Shown piece after piece: positions 46,497 to 56,719 of a stretch of DNA of 64,000 nucleotides. A program made the translations under genes and the position numbers. How positions within the stretch are numbered: position 1 is the stretch's first letter; each line of letters opens with the position of its first letter. This stretch comes from Bacillus sp. AFS088145. GTDB taxonomy: Bacteria > Bacillota > Bacilli > Bacillales > Bacillaceae_G. The notes beneath the pieces are model-generated. The model was not told the DNA's origin. It made no database searches and worked only from the letters and a program-made list of their open reading frames with translations. The stretch is taken from positions 33,967 to 97,966 of the forward strand of contig NZ_NUUX01000025.1 of the NCBI RefSeq assembly GCF_002564465.1, in the 5' to 3' direction.

Positions 46497-48125
46497 TTGA
46501 ATTGGAACGCATTGAAAAAAGCAGTTCTTGCTTTTGTTCTTACGACCACATTATCTGCAGGAGTATTTATGGCTTCTAGTAAGCCAGCTGCTAGAAACAT
46601 TCCTATTAACACCAAGAAAGATAAGAACCGTTTCATTCAAGTACAATTACTTGGCGTTAATGATTTTCATGGACAATTAGATACGACCCGAAAATTTAAC
46701 GGCAGGAATGTTGGCGGAGTAGAATATCTTTCCGCATATTTGAATCAAAAGGAAAAGGAAAACAAAAATACTATTTTAGTTCATGCTGGTGACATGGTTG
46801 GTGGGAGTCCTCCAATCTCTTCATTTCTTCAGGATGAACCTACAATTGAAGTATTAAACAAGATGGGCTTTGACTATGGGACTCTAGGAAACCATGAATT
46901 CGATCGTGGTGTGAATGAAATGTTGAGGTTGATCCGAGGAGGAAACAATCAAAAAACTGGTTATTTTACTGGGGCAAATTTCCCGTATATATGCGCCAAC
47001 GTAATCGAAGATCAAACAGGTAAGACCATTCTACCTCCATACAGTATAAAAAATATTAATGGCGTACCGATTGGATTTATCGGCGTCGTAATAAAAGATA
47101 CTCCAAAGATTGCACCACCAAATAGAACAGATGGCGTAAAGTTTATTGATGAAGTAAAAGCAATCAATAATTCAGTTAAAACGCTTAAAAAACAAGGTGT
47201 AAAAACAATCGTGGTGTTGGCACATAATGGTGGAAATCAGTCCAAAGCAAATGGTAATGCTACAGGTGAAATCGTTCGAATGGCCAAAAAAATGGATGAT
47301 GAAGTTGACGTAATAATTTCTGGACATACACATACTTATCTTAACAAAGAAGTAGACGGAAAGCTGATTGTTCAATCCTACTCTTATGGAACATCTTTCT
47401 CCGACATTCAGTTAACAATTGATCCAAATACGAAAGATATTGTAGACAAAAAGGCAAGTATAAAGATGGTCTACCAAGATGGCATAAAACCAGATCCTGA
47501 AATAAAGAAAATGATACAAAATTATGAATCTAAAATTGAACCTATCGTAAATAAAGTCGTTGGAAAAGCTGCAAACGATATCTTAAGTAAGAAGAATCAT
47601 AATGGAGAATCTAGTTTAGGAAATATAATTGCAGATTCACAACGAATTGCAATGAAGTCCGATTTCGCATTTATGAACTTTAGTGGAATACGTGCTGATC
47701 TTCCAAAAGGGGATGTAACTTTGGATGAATTGTTCACGATCCAACCATTTAAAATGAAACTCGTTAAAATGACATTATCTGGTGAACAAATCCGGAAACT
47801 TCTCAATCAGCAATGGCAGGAACATGGAAGTGTTCGAATGCTACAAATATCAGGTTTAAAATACACTTGGGATAGTACAAAAAGTTCTGGGCACAAAGTG
47901 ATTAATATCATGCAAACAGATGGTACTCTAATTAATCCACAAACTAGTTATACTGTCACTACAAATAGCTATCTTGCAAATGGCGGTGACAATTTCTCGG
48001 TATTACTAACAGGAAAAAATAAAGTGGAAGGTCTAACAGATTTTGATGCATTTGAAGAATATATGAAGGAACAAAAGCAACCATTTGTCCAGACATTTGA
48101 TGGTAGGATTAATCGGATTAAATAG
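46497..48125 (+). CDS. Secreted 5'-nucleotidase / 2',3'-cyclic phosphodiesterase family protein
   Basis: 542 aa beginning at TTG after AGGAGGGAG. Signal peptide (LKKAVLAFVLTTTLSAGVFMASS). N-terminal metallophosphatase (about 45-330) with ligands in LGVNDFHGQ, HAGDMVGGSP, GNHEFDRG, LAHNGG and SGHTHTYL. C-terminal 5'-nucleotidase domain (about 350-520; NIIADSQRIAMKSDFAFMN, SYLANGGDNFSVL). No cell-wall sorting motif, so probably released. It scavenges phosphate and nucleosides outside the cell. Confidence 0.94.
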   Translation: MNWNALKKAVLAFVLTTTLSAGVFMASSKPAARNIPINTKKDKNRFIQVQLLGVNDFHGQLDTTRKFNGRNVGGVEYLSAYLNQKEKENKNTILVHAGDMVGGSPPISSFLQDEPTIEVLNKMGFDYGTLGNHEFDRGVNEMLRLIRGGNNQKTGYFTGANFPYICANVIEDQTGKTILPPYSIKNINGVPIGFIGVVIKDTPKIAPPNRTDGVKFIDEVKAINNSVKTLKKQGVKTIVVLAHNGGNQSKANGNATGEIVRMAKKMDDEVDVIISGHTHTYLNKEVDGKLIVQSYSYGTSFSDIQLTIDPNTKDIVDKKASIKMVYQDGIKPDPEIKKMIQNYESKIEPIVNKVVGKAANDILSKKNHNGESSLGNIIADSQRIAMKSDFAFMNFSGIRADLPKGDVTLDELFTIQPFKMKLVKMTLSGEQIRKLLNQQWQEHGSVRMLQISGLKYTWDSTKSSGHKVINIMQTDGTLINPQTSYTVTTNSYLANGGDNFSVLLTGKNKVEGLTDFDAFEEYMKEQKQPFVQTFDGRINRIK

Positions 48126-48224
48126 ATTTTAAGAAGGTCCAAAAACACGAGTTTCATTTTGATAAGATTCTATAATACCTTTGGAGAAATACGAATCGAG
48201 TAGGAGGGAGTGACTAACTCCCGA

Positions 48225-48266
48225 CCTCTCACACCACCGTACATACGGTTCCGTATACGGCGGTTC
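48225..48266 (-). ncRNA. Group II intron domain V
   Basis: A compact hairpin with outer pairs GAACCGCC/GGTGGT, a CGTATACGG...CGTATGTACGG middle and a short GAACC-type loop matches the catalytic domain V layout. It sits just 3 nt beyond the RT remnant's stop, with domain VI (GGGAGTTAGTCACTCCC) following. Confidence 0.65.
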
Positions 48267-48269
48267 AAA

Positions 48270-48995
48270 TCAAGTCTGACGTAAAATTTCATATCTTTGA
48301 TATAGACTTTTAAGACCTTGGTTTTGCCAAAATGCATTCCCAAGTGTTCTATGAAGGATTGGGCTTTTGGCGATTCGCCAAAAGCCTTTTCTACTGTTTC
48401 CCCATTCGTATGCTTTATGGAAGTTCACACCTAATCCAGTCAGTTTTCTTATTCTTGTTTTAGGTGTTTTCCATTGTTTCCACAGACACATCCTGAGTCT
48501 TCTTCTTAACCATTTGTCAAAGTCTTTAAAATGACTTGCAGTATCTGCTAACGCATAATATCCACACCAACCTAACTTTTCTAGGTCGATATCAACTACC
48601 CATCTATATCCTTCTTTTATGTAGCCTTTCGCTTCTCTTACTGCGTCATGTCCTCTTCTTTTTGGACGGAATCCATAACTATGTTCCGAAAAACTTGGTT
48701 CATAAATTGGTGTTAATACTTGGGTAATTGCTTGTTGAATGAATCGGTCTAACACGGTTGGAATGCCTAGTAGCCTTTTTCCTCCGTTCGGTTTCGGAAT
48801 TTCGACGCGACGGACAGGTTGAGGTTTGTAGGTTCCATTTGAGAGTGACTTCTTTAATTCATCCCAGTGCACGACAATGTACGAACGCAGGTCTTTGGTC
48901 GTCATGTTGTCTACACCGTGACTGCCCCCGTTTCGTTCCACTCTTTTTAGAGCGTTCAGAAGATTTTCCCGTGTTAGTATCCTTTCCATTAACAT
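48270..48995 (-). pseudogene. ltrA: Group II intron RT/maturase with in-frame loss of the catalytic core
   Basis: 241 aa where family members have about 420. The N-terminus (RT0-RT2: NLLNALKRVERNGGSHGVDN, KPNGGKRLLGIP, SEHSYGFRPKRRGHDAVREA) runs to VVDIDLEK, and then jumps in frame to LGWCGYYALADTASHFKDFD of the maturase X domain. Everything between, including the YADD active site, is gone. The C-terminus ends normally (YQRYEILRQT) with no endonuclease domain, typical of class C. It cannot reverse transcribe; splicing help through domain X alone is doubtful. Confidence 0.9.
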
Positions 48996-49554
48996 TTGAT
49001 ATTTCCTTTCTACGTGAACATGATGGTCTATTTGCGTAACATTCTACTCCACCTTCTCAAAGTCCCCCATGTATTCACCATTTCCTCCTTTGAGTAAGCC
49101 TTACTTAAGGTTATCTGCTTCTTCATAGAATGTATTCTATTAGTATCAGTTCTTCTTAATTTGTTCAGCCCTTCCTTAATGTTTCGAACCATCAAGTACT
49201 ATGACGTCTGCTGACTTCTGACAGTTCAGTTATCTATCACTAGATAAGTTACTCCATGTGTGAAGCATCTCTGTCAGACCTCCCCAGGTAAGTGCATACT
49301 CTTTCTTTCCATGTACCTACTTCATTTACTCTGTACCATCTTTGGCAGTAAGGACTTCGTTTTGTTGGGCAAACTCATCCAATGTTACCTAGCCTTATAT
49401 GAAGTTCGTGTTCCTTAGGCCGGAAATTTGCCGCCGACTTCCTTCAGATTCCGCGTCACCACGGACACCCTTGTCTTAAGCTAACCACTACTACTGCCTT
49501 CGCGGTTCGGGACTTGCACCCTATAGATTATGCACATGATGGGCACACCCATAA

Positions 49555-49584
49555 AAAAAGTTCCCTTGGATAAGGGAACTTTTT
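49555..49584 (-). terminator. Intrinsic terminator of the glycine cleavage operon
   Basis: Perfect 13-bp stem AAAAAGTTCCCTT / AAGGGAACTTTTT with loop GGAT, just past the gcvPB stop. The group II intron begins only 6 nt beyond the T-run. Confidence 0.9.
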
Positions 49585-49587
49585 GAT

Positions 49588-51045
49588 TTATGCTTTAATA
49601 TAACGTAATACTGGTTTACGTGCTGCTAAAGTTTCGTCAAGACGACTTACAACAGTTGTATGTGGAGCCTCTTGTACGATTTCTGGATTTTCTTCAGCTT
49701 CTTTAGCAATTGTAATCATTGTATCGATAAATGAATCTAATGTTTCTTTTGATTCAGTTTCAGTTGGTTCAATCATAATACATTCTTCCACGTTTAATGG
49801 GAAGTAAATTGTTGGTGGGTGGTAACCAAAGTCTAATAGGCGTTTAGCGATATCTAATGTACGAACACCTAATTTCTTTTGACGTTTTCCACTTAATACG
49901 AACTCATGCTTACAATGACGATCGAATGGTAGGTCAAAATGTGGTTCTAAACGACGCATCATATAGTTAGCATTTAAAACTGCATCTTCTGTTACTTGTT
50001 TTAAACCTTCTGGACCCATTGAACGAATGTAAGTATATGCACGAACATTGATTCCAAAGTTTCCAAAGAAAGGTTTTACACGACCGATTGACTCTGGACG
50101 ATCGAAATTTAAAACATATTCTTCTCCAACTTTTTCAACGATTGGTGCTGGTAAGTATGGAATTAAATCTGCTTTAACCCCTACAGGACCTGAACCAGGG
50201 CCACCGCCACCGTGTGGACCAGTGAATGTTTTGTGAAGATTTAAATGTACTACATCAAATCCCATATCTCCAGGGCGTGCTTTACTTAATACAGCATTTA
50301 AGTTAGCTCCATCATAATAAACTTTTCCGCCTGCAGCATGGATGATCTCAGAAATTTCATAAATATCTTCTTCAAATAGACCTAATGTATTTGGATTCGT
50401 AAGCATTAATGCTGCAACGTTTTCATCAACTACACGACGTAAATCATCTAAGTCAACTAAACCTTTTTCATTTGATTTAACAGTGATTGTTTCGAAACCT
50501 GCAACAGTTGCTGATGCTGGGTTTGTACCGTGAGCAGAGTCAGGTACGATTACTTTAGTACGGTTGAAGTCACCGCGGCTTTCGTGATAAGCACGGATAA
50601 TCATTAATCCAGTCCACTCACCATGTGCACCTGCAGCTGGTTGTAAAGTTACTTCATCCATACCAGTAATTTCTTTTAATTCTTGTTGAAGCTCATGCAT
50701 TAATTCTAAAGCGCCTTGGACAGAATACTCATCTTGTAGTGGATGAACGTGTGCAAAACCTGCTATACGAGCTACAGCTTCATTAATTTTTGGATTGTAT
50801 TTCATTGTACAAGATCCAAGTGGATAGAAACCAGAGTCTAAACCATGATTTCTTTTTGATAGCGCTGTATAATGACGCATTAAATCTAATTCAGATACTT
50901 CTGGTAAATTCGCTTTTTCTTTACGTACATAAGCCGCCGGAATTACTTCCTCGATATCGAAATCCTCAACGTCCATCGTTGGAAGACTATATGCGATACG
51001 ACCTTCTTTACTCATCTCAAAAACTAACGGTTGATCCTTCAGCAT
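49588..51045 (-). CDS. gcvPB: Glycine decarboxylase P protein, subunit 2
   Basis: 485 aa. The PLP lysine is in [18 protein letters not shown] (about 270). Other family marks are [13 protein letters not shown] near the N-terminus and [11 protein letters not shown]. Pairs with GcvPA to decarboxylate glycine and pass the aminomethyl group to lipoyl-GcvH. It overlaps the end of gcvPA by 29 nt. AAAGGGGAT precedes the ATG. Confidence 0.97.
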   Translation of the reverse strand: MLKDQPLVFEMSKEGRIAYSLPTMDVEDFDIEEVIPAAYVRKEKANLPEVSELDLMRHYTALSKRNHGLDSGFYPLGSCTMKYNPKINEAVARIAGFAHVHPLQDEYSVQGALELMHELQQELKEITGMDEVTLQPAAGAHGEWTGLMIIRAYHESRGDFNRTKVIVPDSAHGTNPASATVAGFETITVKSNEKGLVDLDDLRRVVDENVAALMLTNPNTLGLFEEDIYEISEIIHAAGGKVYYDGANLNAVLSKARPGDMGFDVVHLNLHKTFTGPHGGGGPGSGPVGVKADLIPYLPAPIVEKVGEEYVLNFDRPESIGRVKPFFGNFGINVRAYTYIRSMGPEGLKQVTEDAVLNANYMMRRLEPHFDLPFDRHCKHEFVLSGKRQKKLGVRTLDIAKRLLDFGYHPPTIYFPLNVEECIMIEPTETESKETLDSFIDTMITIAKEAEENPEIVQEAPHTTVVSRLDETLAARKPVLRYIKA

Positions 51046-52402
51046 GTTGCATCCCCTTTCCGTCTACTAATAAAGCTAGCTCTTCTACAAATGTATCAAT
51101 ATGTTGTTTAGAACGTAATTCTGTTACTGCGATTAACATATGATTTTCCATAGCAGGTTCAACTTTTGCTAAGTCATAACCACCGATAATTTTCTTTGTA
51201 AATAAATGTTTATTAATCTCAGTAACATTTTGTTTTACATCAATTACTAGTTCATTAAATGCTGCGCCACCGAATACTACTGAGATACCGTTTTCAGTTA
51301 ATTTCTTTTTCATATATTGTGTACGTTGAATATTTTGAGTTGCCATTTCAACTGCACCATTTTTTCCAAGAGCTGTCATCGCAACAGAAGCTGCTAAAGC
51401 ATTTAATGCTTGGTTTGAACAAATATTTGAAGTCGCTTTGTCACGACGAATATGTTGCTCACGCGCCTGTAATGTTAATACGAAACCACGACGACCTTCG
51501 CCATCAACAGTTTGACCAACTAAGCGACCTGGCATTTTTCGCATTAATTTAGTTGTAGTTGTAAAGTAACCGCAGTGAGGTCCACCAAACTGAGTAGGAA
51601 TACCAAAAGTTTGTGCATCACCAGCAACGATATCAGCTCCGAATTCTCCAGGAGGAGTTAAAGCCGCTAATGCTAATGGATTACTTGAAACTACGAATAA
51701 GCTTTTTCCTGTATGAGCAATTGGCTCGATTTGATCTAATTCTTCAATTTGTCCATAGAAGTTAGGGTATTGAACAACAACACAAGCAACATTATCGTTC
51801 ATTTCATTTTTAAGCTCTTCTAGATCAGTTTTTCCATCTTTAAGTCCAATTTCAACAACCTCTAAGTGTTGACCTTTAGCATAAGATAAAATAACTTCAC
51901 GTGATTGTGGGTGAACAGCTTTTGAAACTAAAATGCGCTTTTTACCAGTATGACCAGCTGCTAAAGTAGTTGCTTCAGCAAGAGAAGTACCTCCGTCATA
52001 CATTGAAGAGTTTGCTACATCCATTCCTGTTAATTCACAAATCATCGTTTGGAATTCAAAAATTGCTTGAAGTTCACCTTGTGAAATCTCAGGTTGATAT
52101 GGCGTATAAGCAGTATAAAACTCTGAACGAGATATAACATGATCTACAACTGTTGGTAAGTAATGATCATAAACACCAGCACCTAAGAAAGACACATACT
52201 CCCTTAAGTTAGCATTTTTTTTCGCTAATTCGCTTAACTCCTGAATTAAATCAGATTCAGATTTTGCTTTTTTAATGTTTAATAGGCCATTAAAACGAAC
52301 TTTTTCAGGAATATCACTAAATAATTCATCAACTGATGAAACACCTACTACTTTTAACATCTCTTGACGATCTTGCTCTGTCATTGGTAAATAACGATGC
52401 AT
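51017..52402 (-). CDS. gcvPA: Glycine decarboxylase P protein, subunit 1
   Basis: 461 aa. N-terminal [20 protein letters not shown], the [17 protein letters not shown] block, [20 protein letters not shown] and GGPHCGYF are characteristic. This half lacks the PLP lysine, which is on GcvPB. Located 26 nt after gcvT in the gcvT-gcvPA-gcvPB operon. GcvH is not in the window. Confidence 0.97.
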   Translation of the reverse strand: MHRYLPMTEQDRQEMLKVVGVSSVDELFSDIPEKVRFNGLLNIKKAKSESDLIQELSELAKKNANLREYVSFLGAGVYDHYLPTVVDHVISRSEFYTAYTPYQPEISQGELQAIFEFQTMICELTGMDVANSSMYDGGTSLAEATTLAAGHTGKKRILVSKAVHPQSREVILSYAKGQHLEVVEIGLKDGKTDLEELKNEMNDNVACVVVQYPNFYGQIEELDQIEPIAHTGKSLFVVSSNPLALAALTPPGEFGADIVAGDAQTFGIPTQFGGPHCGYFTTTTKLMRKMPGRLVGQTVDGEGRRGFVLTLQAREQHIRRDKATSNICSNQALNALAASVAMTALGKNGAVEMATQNIQRTQYMKKKLTENGISVVFGGAAFNELVIDVKQNVTEINKHLFTKKIIGGYDLAKVEPAMENHMLIAVTELRSKQHIDTFVEELALLVDGKGMQHAEGSTVSF

Positions 52403-52428
52403 TAAGGTAATCCCCTTTCTCCCCCTAG

Positions 52429-53532
52429 TTACTTCTTCTCTCTTTTGTAAAATGGTTTTGAAACTACAACTGCTTTTAATTTTTTATTTCGAATTTCAAC
52501 TTCAAGTTCAGTACCTAAAGCAGAAAATTCAGATTTGATTAATGCAAGTCCAATATTTTTCTTTAATGTTGGAGATTGTGTACCACTTGTTACTTCACCA
52601 ATTACTTCCCCGTTTACATATACAGGATAGTGAGTTCTTGGAATACCTTTGTCAATCATTTCAATTCCAACAAGTTTACGAGGTACACCTTGCTCTTTTT
52701 GATTTTTCAGAACTTCTTTACCGAAGAAATCTTCTTCTTTATTTAATTTCACAGCAAAGCCGATACCAGCTTCTAATGGAGTAATATCTTTTGTTAGTTC
52801 TTGACCATATAATGCTAGAGCAGCTTCGAAACGAAGTGTATCACGAGCACCTAATCCACATGGTTTTAAACCGTCTTCCTTACCTGCTTCTAAAAGTAAA
52901 GTCCAAAGCTTAGACGCATCTTCAGCAGCTAAGTACAGCTCGTATCCATCTTCACCAGTGTAACCTGTACGTGAAACTAAAACATTTAGATCACCAATTA
53001 ATACATTATCTTTGAAAGTAAAATACTTAATATCAGTAACGTTCTCATTCGTTAAACGTTGTAAAATTGCAACAGATTTTGGCCCTTGAAGAGCTAATTG
53101 TGCAACTTCATTACTTTTATTAACTACTTTTACATCACCTTCAACATGTGAAAGTAACCATTCAAAATCTTTTTCAATATTAGACGCATTTACAACTAAT
53201 AAATAGTGTTCATCGTTATACTTATAAACTAATAAGTCGTCTACAGTTCCAGCATTTTCATAGCACATTGCTGTATATAATGCGCCTTCTTCATTTAATT
53301 TAGAAATATCATTTGTCATCATTTTTTGTAAATATTTAAGACTATCTTTACCAGTTACTTCAATTTCTCCCATGTGAGAAACATCAAATAAACCAGCTGC
53401 TGTACGAACAGCTTCGTGTTCTTCTTTAATGCTCGAAAATTGCACAGGTAGCTCCCAGCCACCAAAATCAATTGTTTTACCACCTAATACTTTGTAATCT
53501 TCAAACAATGGTGTGCGTAATAAAGTCGTCAT
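52429..53532 (-). CDS. gcvT: Glycine cleavage T protein (aminomethyltransferase)
   Basis: 367 aa. Family marks [44 protein letters not shown] and [20 protein letters not shown]. It transfers the methylene group from aminomethyl-GcvH to tetrahydrofolate, feeding FolD. First gene of the operon, with AAGGGGGAAAT before its ATG. Confidence 0.98.
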   Translation of the reverse strand: MTTLLRTPLFEDYKVLGGKTIDFGGWELPVQFSSIKEEHEAVRTAAGLFDVSHMGEIEVTGKDSLKYLQKMMTNDISKLNEEGALYTAMCYENAGTVDDLLVYKYNDEHYLLVVNASNIEKDFEWLLSHVEGDVKVVNKSNEVAQLALQGPKSVAILQRLTNENVTDIKYFTFKDNVLIGDLNVLVSRTGYTGEDGYELYLAAEDASKLWTLLLEAGKEDGLKPCGLGARDTLRFEAALALYGQELTKDITPLEAGIGFAVKLNKEEDFFGKEVLKNQKEQGVPRKLVGIEMIDKGIPRTHYPVYVNGEVIGEVTSGTQSPTLKKNIGLALIKSEFSALGTELEVEIRNKKLKAVVVSKPFYKREKK

Positions 53533-53889
53533 GTAGCCATTTCCCCCTTATCTACATGCTAGCATGATGGAAAACTAAATTAATAGTTCGTCCAGCTAAC
53601 CATTAAATAATTTACATATTTTGTATATTTTCGGAAAAACTAGTAGAAAACAAGAAAATAATATCAATCTATATTAGTTAACTGTTTTTTCTTAACAATA
53701 AGAGTTTTTTGTTTAATAAAAGAATAATAAATTTTTACTTTTTTCTACACTATTATCCTAACATTAAACGACAAGTTTCAGCAATATCAAAGTGAATTTT
53801 TTTAAAAATAAAACAACGAACATTATAGCTGTTATTCCACTATATCGTTCATGATTATCCAATATAAAAATGAAATAGGTGAGGATTAC
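53533..53889. other. Divergent promoter region gcvT/yqhH
   Basis: A 357-bp AT-rich spacer. On the minus strand TTGATA (53667-53662) and TACTAG (53645-53640) with a 16-nt spacer form a possible gcvT promoter. A perfect 12-bp palindrome CATGCTAGCATG lies at 53555-53566, just upstream of the gcvT ribosome site. I saw no glycine riboswitch core, and a leader from this promoter would be only about 100 nt, too short for the tandem form. The yqhH promoter was not resolved. Confidence 0.5.
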
Positions 53890-55575
53890 ATGTCAATTGA
53901 GATTAAATTCCATACAGAGTGGCAGGAAGAGTTCTTAGAGAAGCTTGAAAATGATGGACCATGGTCAAATTGGGAGAATTATAAGCTTGCCTATCATACT
54001 TCTACCAGATTAGCAGTTCCATCTTTTACAGGTATGATTGCTCCTACACATTTACCTAATTTAACTCCACTGCCTCATCAATTAGATGTAGCTACGACTG
54101 TAATTGAAAAAATGAATGGAAAAGCAATTTTAGCTGACGAAGTAGGATTAGGTAAAACCGTTGAGGCTGGTTTAATTTTAAAAGAATACATGATTCGTGG
54201 TTTAGTTAATAAGGTGCTTATACTAGTTCCAGCATCACTTGTATCTCAGTGGACCTTTGAATTAAATACAAAATTCCATATTCCAGCAATCGCACAACAA
54301 AAAAAGAATTATGTTTGGGATAGCTGTGATGTAGTTGTATCATCGATTGATACTGCAAAAAGAGATCCTCATCGAGAAAAAATATTAAGTATCAATTATG
54401 ATCTCGTCATTATCGATGAAGCTCATAAACTTAAAAATAATAAAACAAAAAACTATGAGTTTGTACAACATCTTAAAAAGAAATATTGTTTACTGCTTAC
54501 TGCTACACCAGTTCAAAATAACATAGAAGAAATTTTCCATTTAGTTTCTTTATTAAAACCTGGCCATTTAGGTAATAAATCTAGTTTTGAAGAATATTTT
54601 TCTGCTAAGAACCGCTCATTAGAGCATGAAGACTTATTACGAGAACTCATTGGAAAAGTAATGGTTCGAAATCGTAGACAAGATACAGGCATCGAATGGA
54701 CAAAGCGAAAGGTAGAAACAGTGTTAATTAATTTTAATGAGGAAGAACAAAAACTTTATGATTTAATCGATGAATGGCAGAAATCACAATATACTGGGGT
54801 AACCTCAGCATTCTCCTTTTTAACATTTAAGCGTGAAGCCTGTAGTAGTCGTGAAGCAGTTTATGTATCAATGAAAAAAATGCTTCAAAGATTTGAAAAA
54901 GAAAATATTGATATTAACGATCCTTATATCGAGAAAATTTTTCATCAAATTAATCAAATTACGTCTAATTCAAAAGCAAATAAAGTAGTTGAACTAATTA
55001 AAAAAATAAATGATAAAGTAATAATTTTTACTGAATATCGCGCAACACAGTTGTATTTGCAATGGTTATTAAAGCAAAACGGTATTACATCAGTACCATT
55101 TCGTGGTGGCTTTAAACGTGGTAAGAAAGATTGGATGAAAGAATTATTTAAAAATCGTGTACAGGTGCTAATAGCAACCGAAGCTGGTGGTGAAGGTATT
55201 AACTTACAATTTTGTTCAAATATGATTAATTATGACCTTCCATGGAATCCAATGAGGCTAGAACAAAGAATAGGACGTATACATCGACTTGGACAAACAG
55301 AGGATGTAAGTATCTATAACTTTGCGACTGTTGGCTCAATTGAAGAACACATACTAAGACTACTTTATGAAAAAATCAATTTATTCGAGCGTGTGATTGG
55401 TGAACTGGATGATATTCTAACTAGAATTCCTTATAAAGATTTTGAAGCTCATATGAATGAAATATTTATTCACTCTAAAACTGAAGGCGAAATGAAAATT
55501 AAAATGGAAAATTTAACGTCCATCATTCAATTACAGCAACATAAACAAGCAGGTGATAGTTATGCAGCAACATGA
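53890..55575 (+). CDS. yqhH: YqhH, SNF2-family DEAD/H helicase-like ATPase
   Basis: 561 aa from the ATG at 53890 with GGTGAGG upstream. Motif I ILADEVGLGKTVEAG (about 85-99), motif II VIIDEAHK, motif III LLTATPVQNN, and the C-terminal lobe GGEGINLQFCSNMINYDLPWNPMRLEQRIGRIHRLGQ. RapA/SNF2-type DNA translocase; its role in Bacillus is unclear. It overlaps yqhG by 14 nt, so the two are translated together. Confidence 0.94.
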   Translation: MSIEIKFHTEWQEEFLEKLENDGPWSNWENYKLAYHTSTRLAVPSFTGMIAPTHLPNLTPLPHQLDVATTVIEKMNGKAILADEVGLGKTVEAGLILKEYMIRGLVNKVLILVPASLVSQWTFELNTKFHIPAIAQQKKNYVWDSCDVVVSSIDTAKRDPHREKILSINYDLVIIDEAHKLKNNKTKNYEFVQHLKKKYCLLLTATPVQNNIEEIFHLVSLLKPGHLGNKSSFEEYFSAKNRSLEHEDLLRELIGKVMVRNRRQDTGIEWTKRKVETVLINFNEEEQKLYDLIDEWQKSQYTGVTSAFSFLTFKREACSSREAVYVSMKKMLQRFEKENIDINDPYIEKIFHQINQITSNSKANKVVELIKKINDKVIIFTEYRATQLYLQWLLKQNGITSVPFRGGFKRGKKDWMKELFKNRVQVLIATEAGGEGINLQFCSNMINYDLPWNPMRLEQRIGRIHRLGQTEDVSIYNFATVGSIEEHILRLLYEKINLFERVIGELDDILTRIPYKDFEAHMNEIFIHSKTEGEMKIKMENLTSIIQLQQHKQAGDSYAAT

Positions 55576-56368
55576 AATTCATGATTATATCGAATACTTT
55601 TTTAGACATAATGATTGTAAAATTCTACAGAAAACACCAACATATTTAGAAATACAATTAACAATTGAGATGGATAAAAAATTAATGAATCGTCCTTTCT
55701 ATTGGCATTATTTAGAAAAAACAGGCGGTATCCCAAATCCAATGAAGTTAACACTGATTACAGATAGTGATAATGCACCTGAAGATCTTAAAGGTGAACA
55801 AATTCATTTTGGGTCTCCCCGCCTTCACCAAATTTTCTCAATCGTTAATGAACTAGGACAATCAATTAGACTTTATGAAGATACAAAAGCACCAACCGGC
55901 CAACAAATTGCATTACACCCTTGGTTAGCTGTTAATTATCAGGTTTCATTTACTTGTGATCATAAAAAAGATTATTTATATTCTTTTGGAATCCATTTAA
56001 TTTCCGGAAGGATTATTGAAGATTTTCATATAAAACTTGAAAAAATCCAATTCAACTCTAAAATACCTGATTTTTGCTATTCCATGTCACCTTTGATTAA
56101 ACCAATAAGTGGTTTAAATCGAATGGAACAATTACTTCGAAACAAAATTGAAAAAGAAGATACGGTATGGGCTGAAGAAGCAAGGAATAGATGGCAACAT
56201 GATTTAGATTTATTAAATCAATTTTATGAAGCTGATGAAGAAAAACCTGAAAATTATCATGTAGAATTCAATGCACTTAAAGAACTTTACGAACCAATTA
56301 TTCATGTTGATGCAATTAATGGTGGACTTTTTTATCTATCACCAAACACAATGAATAAATTAAGTTAA
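55562..56368 (+). CDS. yqhG: YqhG family protein
   Basis: 268 aa from the ATG at 55562 with AGGTGAT. Recognisable by HEIHDYIEYFFRHNDCKI, LMNRPFYWHYLEKTGGIPNPM and GEQIHFGSPRLHQIF. No known catalytic motif, signal or membrane segment. Its conserved overlap with a SNF2 helicase suggests the products cooperate; that is inference. Confidence 0.9.
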   Translation: MQQHEIHDYIEYFFRHNDCKILQKTPTYLEIQLTIEMDKKLMNRPFYWHYLEKTGGIPNPMKLTLITDSDNAPEDLKGEQIHFGSPRLHQIFSIVNELGQSIRLYEDTKAPTGQQIALHPWLAVNYQVSFTCDHKKDYLYSFGIHLISGRIIEDFHIKLEKIQFNSKIPDFCYSMSPLIKPISGLNRMEQLLRNKIEKEDTVWAEEARNRWQHDLDLLNQFYEADEEKPENYHVEFNALKELYEPIIHVDAINGGLFYLSPNTMNKLS

Positions 56369-56451
56369 AGGGTTTTAAGTGGAGATTAGGTATAGAGGGA
56401 AATCTAAATAAGATTGTTCCTCTTCCCTTTTCTTCCTATCACAAAAAAATA

Positions 56452-56482
56452 AAGACTGACTTCTTTTTTTGAAATCAGTCTT
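56452..56482. terminator. Bidirectional terminator between yqhG and yqzE
   Basis: AAGACTGACTTC / GAAATCAGTCTT, a 12-bp stem with one mismatch, a T-rich loop, and A/T runs on both sides between convergent genes. Confidence 0.75.
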
Positions 56483-56487
56483 ATTAA

Positions 56488-56697
56488 CTAAATACTTTTC
56501 TTTTCTTTGTCTTTACGATTTTGAATTTTTTTCATAAATAAAGCTAGACTTAATGGTAACATTCCAAACATGTTAGTAGAAAATGGAGCCTTCAACTCTT
56601 CTTTTTCTTGTTTTATTGAATCACGTTTCTCTTTTGGTTGATCGATATAATTAATAAATTGTTCTGTCATATATTTTACATAATCATTTGTTTTCAA
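56488..56697 (-). CDS. yqzE: YqzE family small protein
   Basis: 69 aa (MKTNDYVKYMTEQFINYID ... LPLSLALFMKKIQNRKDKEKK). The N-terminal charged helix is followed by a weakly hydrophobic stretch (about 42-55) and a basic tail. It matches the YqzE family found at the end of the comG cluster. Function is unknown. The gap to aroK is 22 nt. Confidence 0.8.
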   Translation of the reverse strand: MKTNDYVKYMTEQFINYIDQPKEKRDSIKQEKEELKAPFSTNMFGMLPLSLALFMKKIQNRKDKEKKSI

Positions 56698-56719
56698 TAG
56701 AAATCACCTTACTTTCTTG

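Larger units (their letters stand above)
48194..49548 (-). mobile_element. Group II (IIC-like) intron with a deleted reverse transcriptase
   Basis: On the minus strand the element starts GTGTGCCC at 49548, a group II 5' end. It runs through 550 nt of structured-looking leader, encodes an RT/maturase remnant, and ends with a domain V-like hairpin (48266-48225: GAACCGCC...GGTGGTGTGA) and domain VI, finishing CTACTCGATT at about 48194. Length 1.36 kb, versus about 1.9 kb expected with a full RT. It lies directly beyond the gcvPB terminator, the insertion preference of class C introns. Confidence 0.85.

Noticed and set aside
48270..48995. Complete intron-encoded reverse transcriptase or retron RT
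   Set aside because: The protein lacks RT motifs 3-7 including YADD, and its ends match the group II maturase family.
53533..53889. Glycine riboswitch ahead of gcvT
   Set aside because: Looked for because of the B. subtilis precedent; no conserved aptamer core was visible on the minus strand.
53890..56368. SNF2 helicase plus yqhG as a phage-defence pair
   Set aside because: Both genes are part of the conserved Bacillus backbone next to gcvT and are not in an accessory island; no nuclease or other effector lies nearby.
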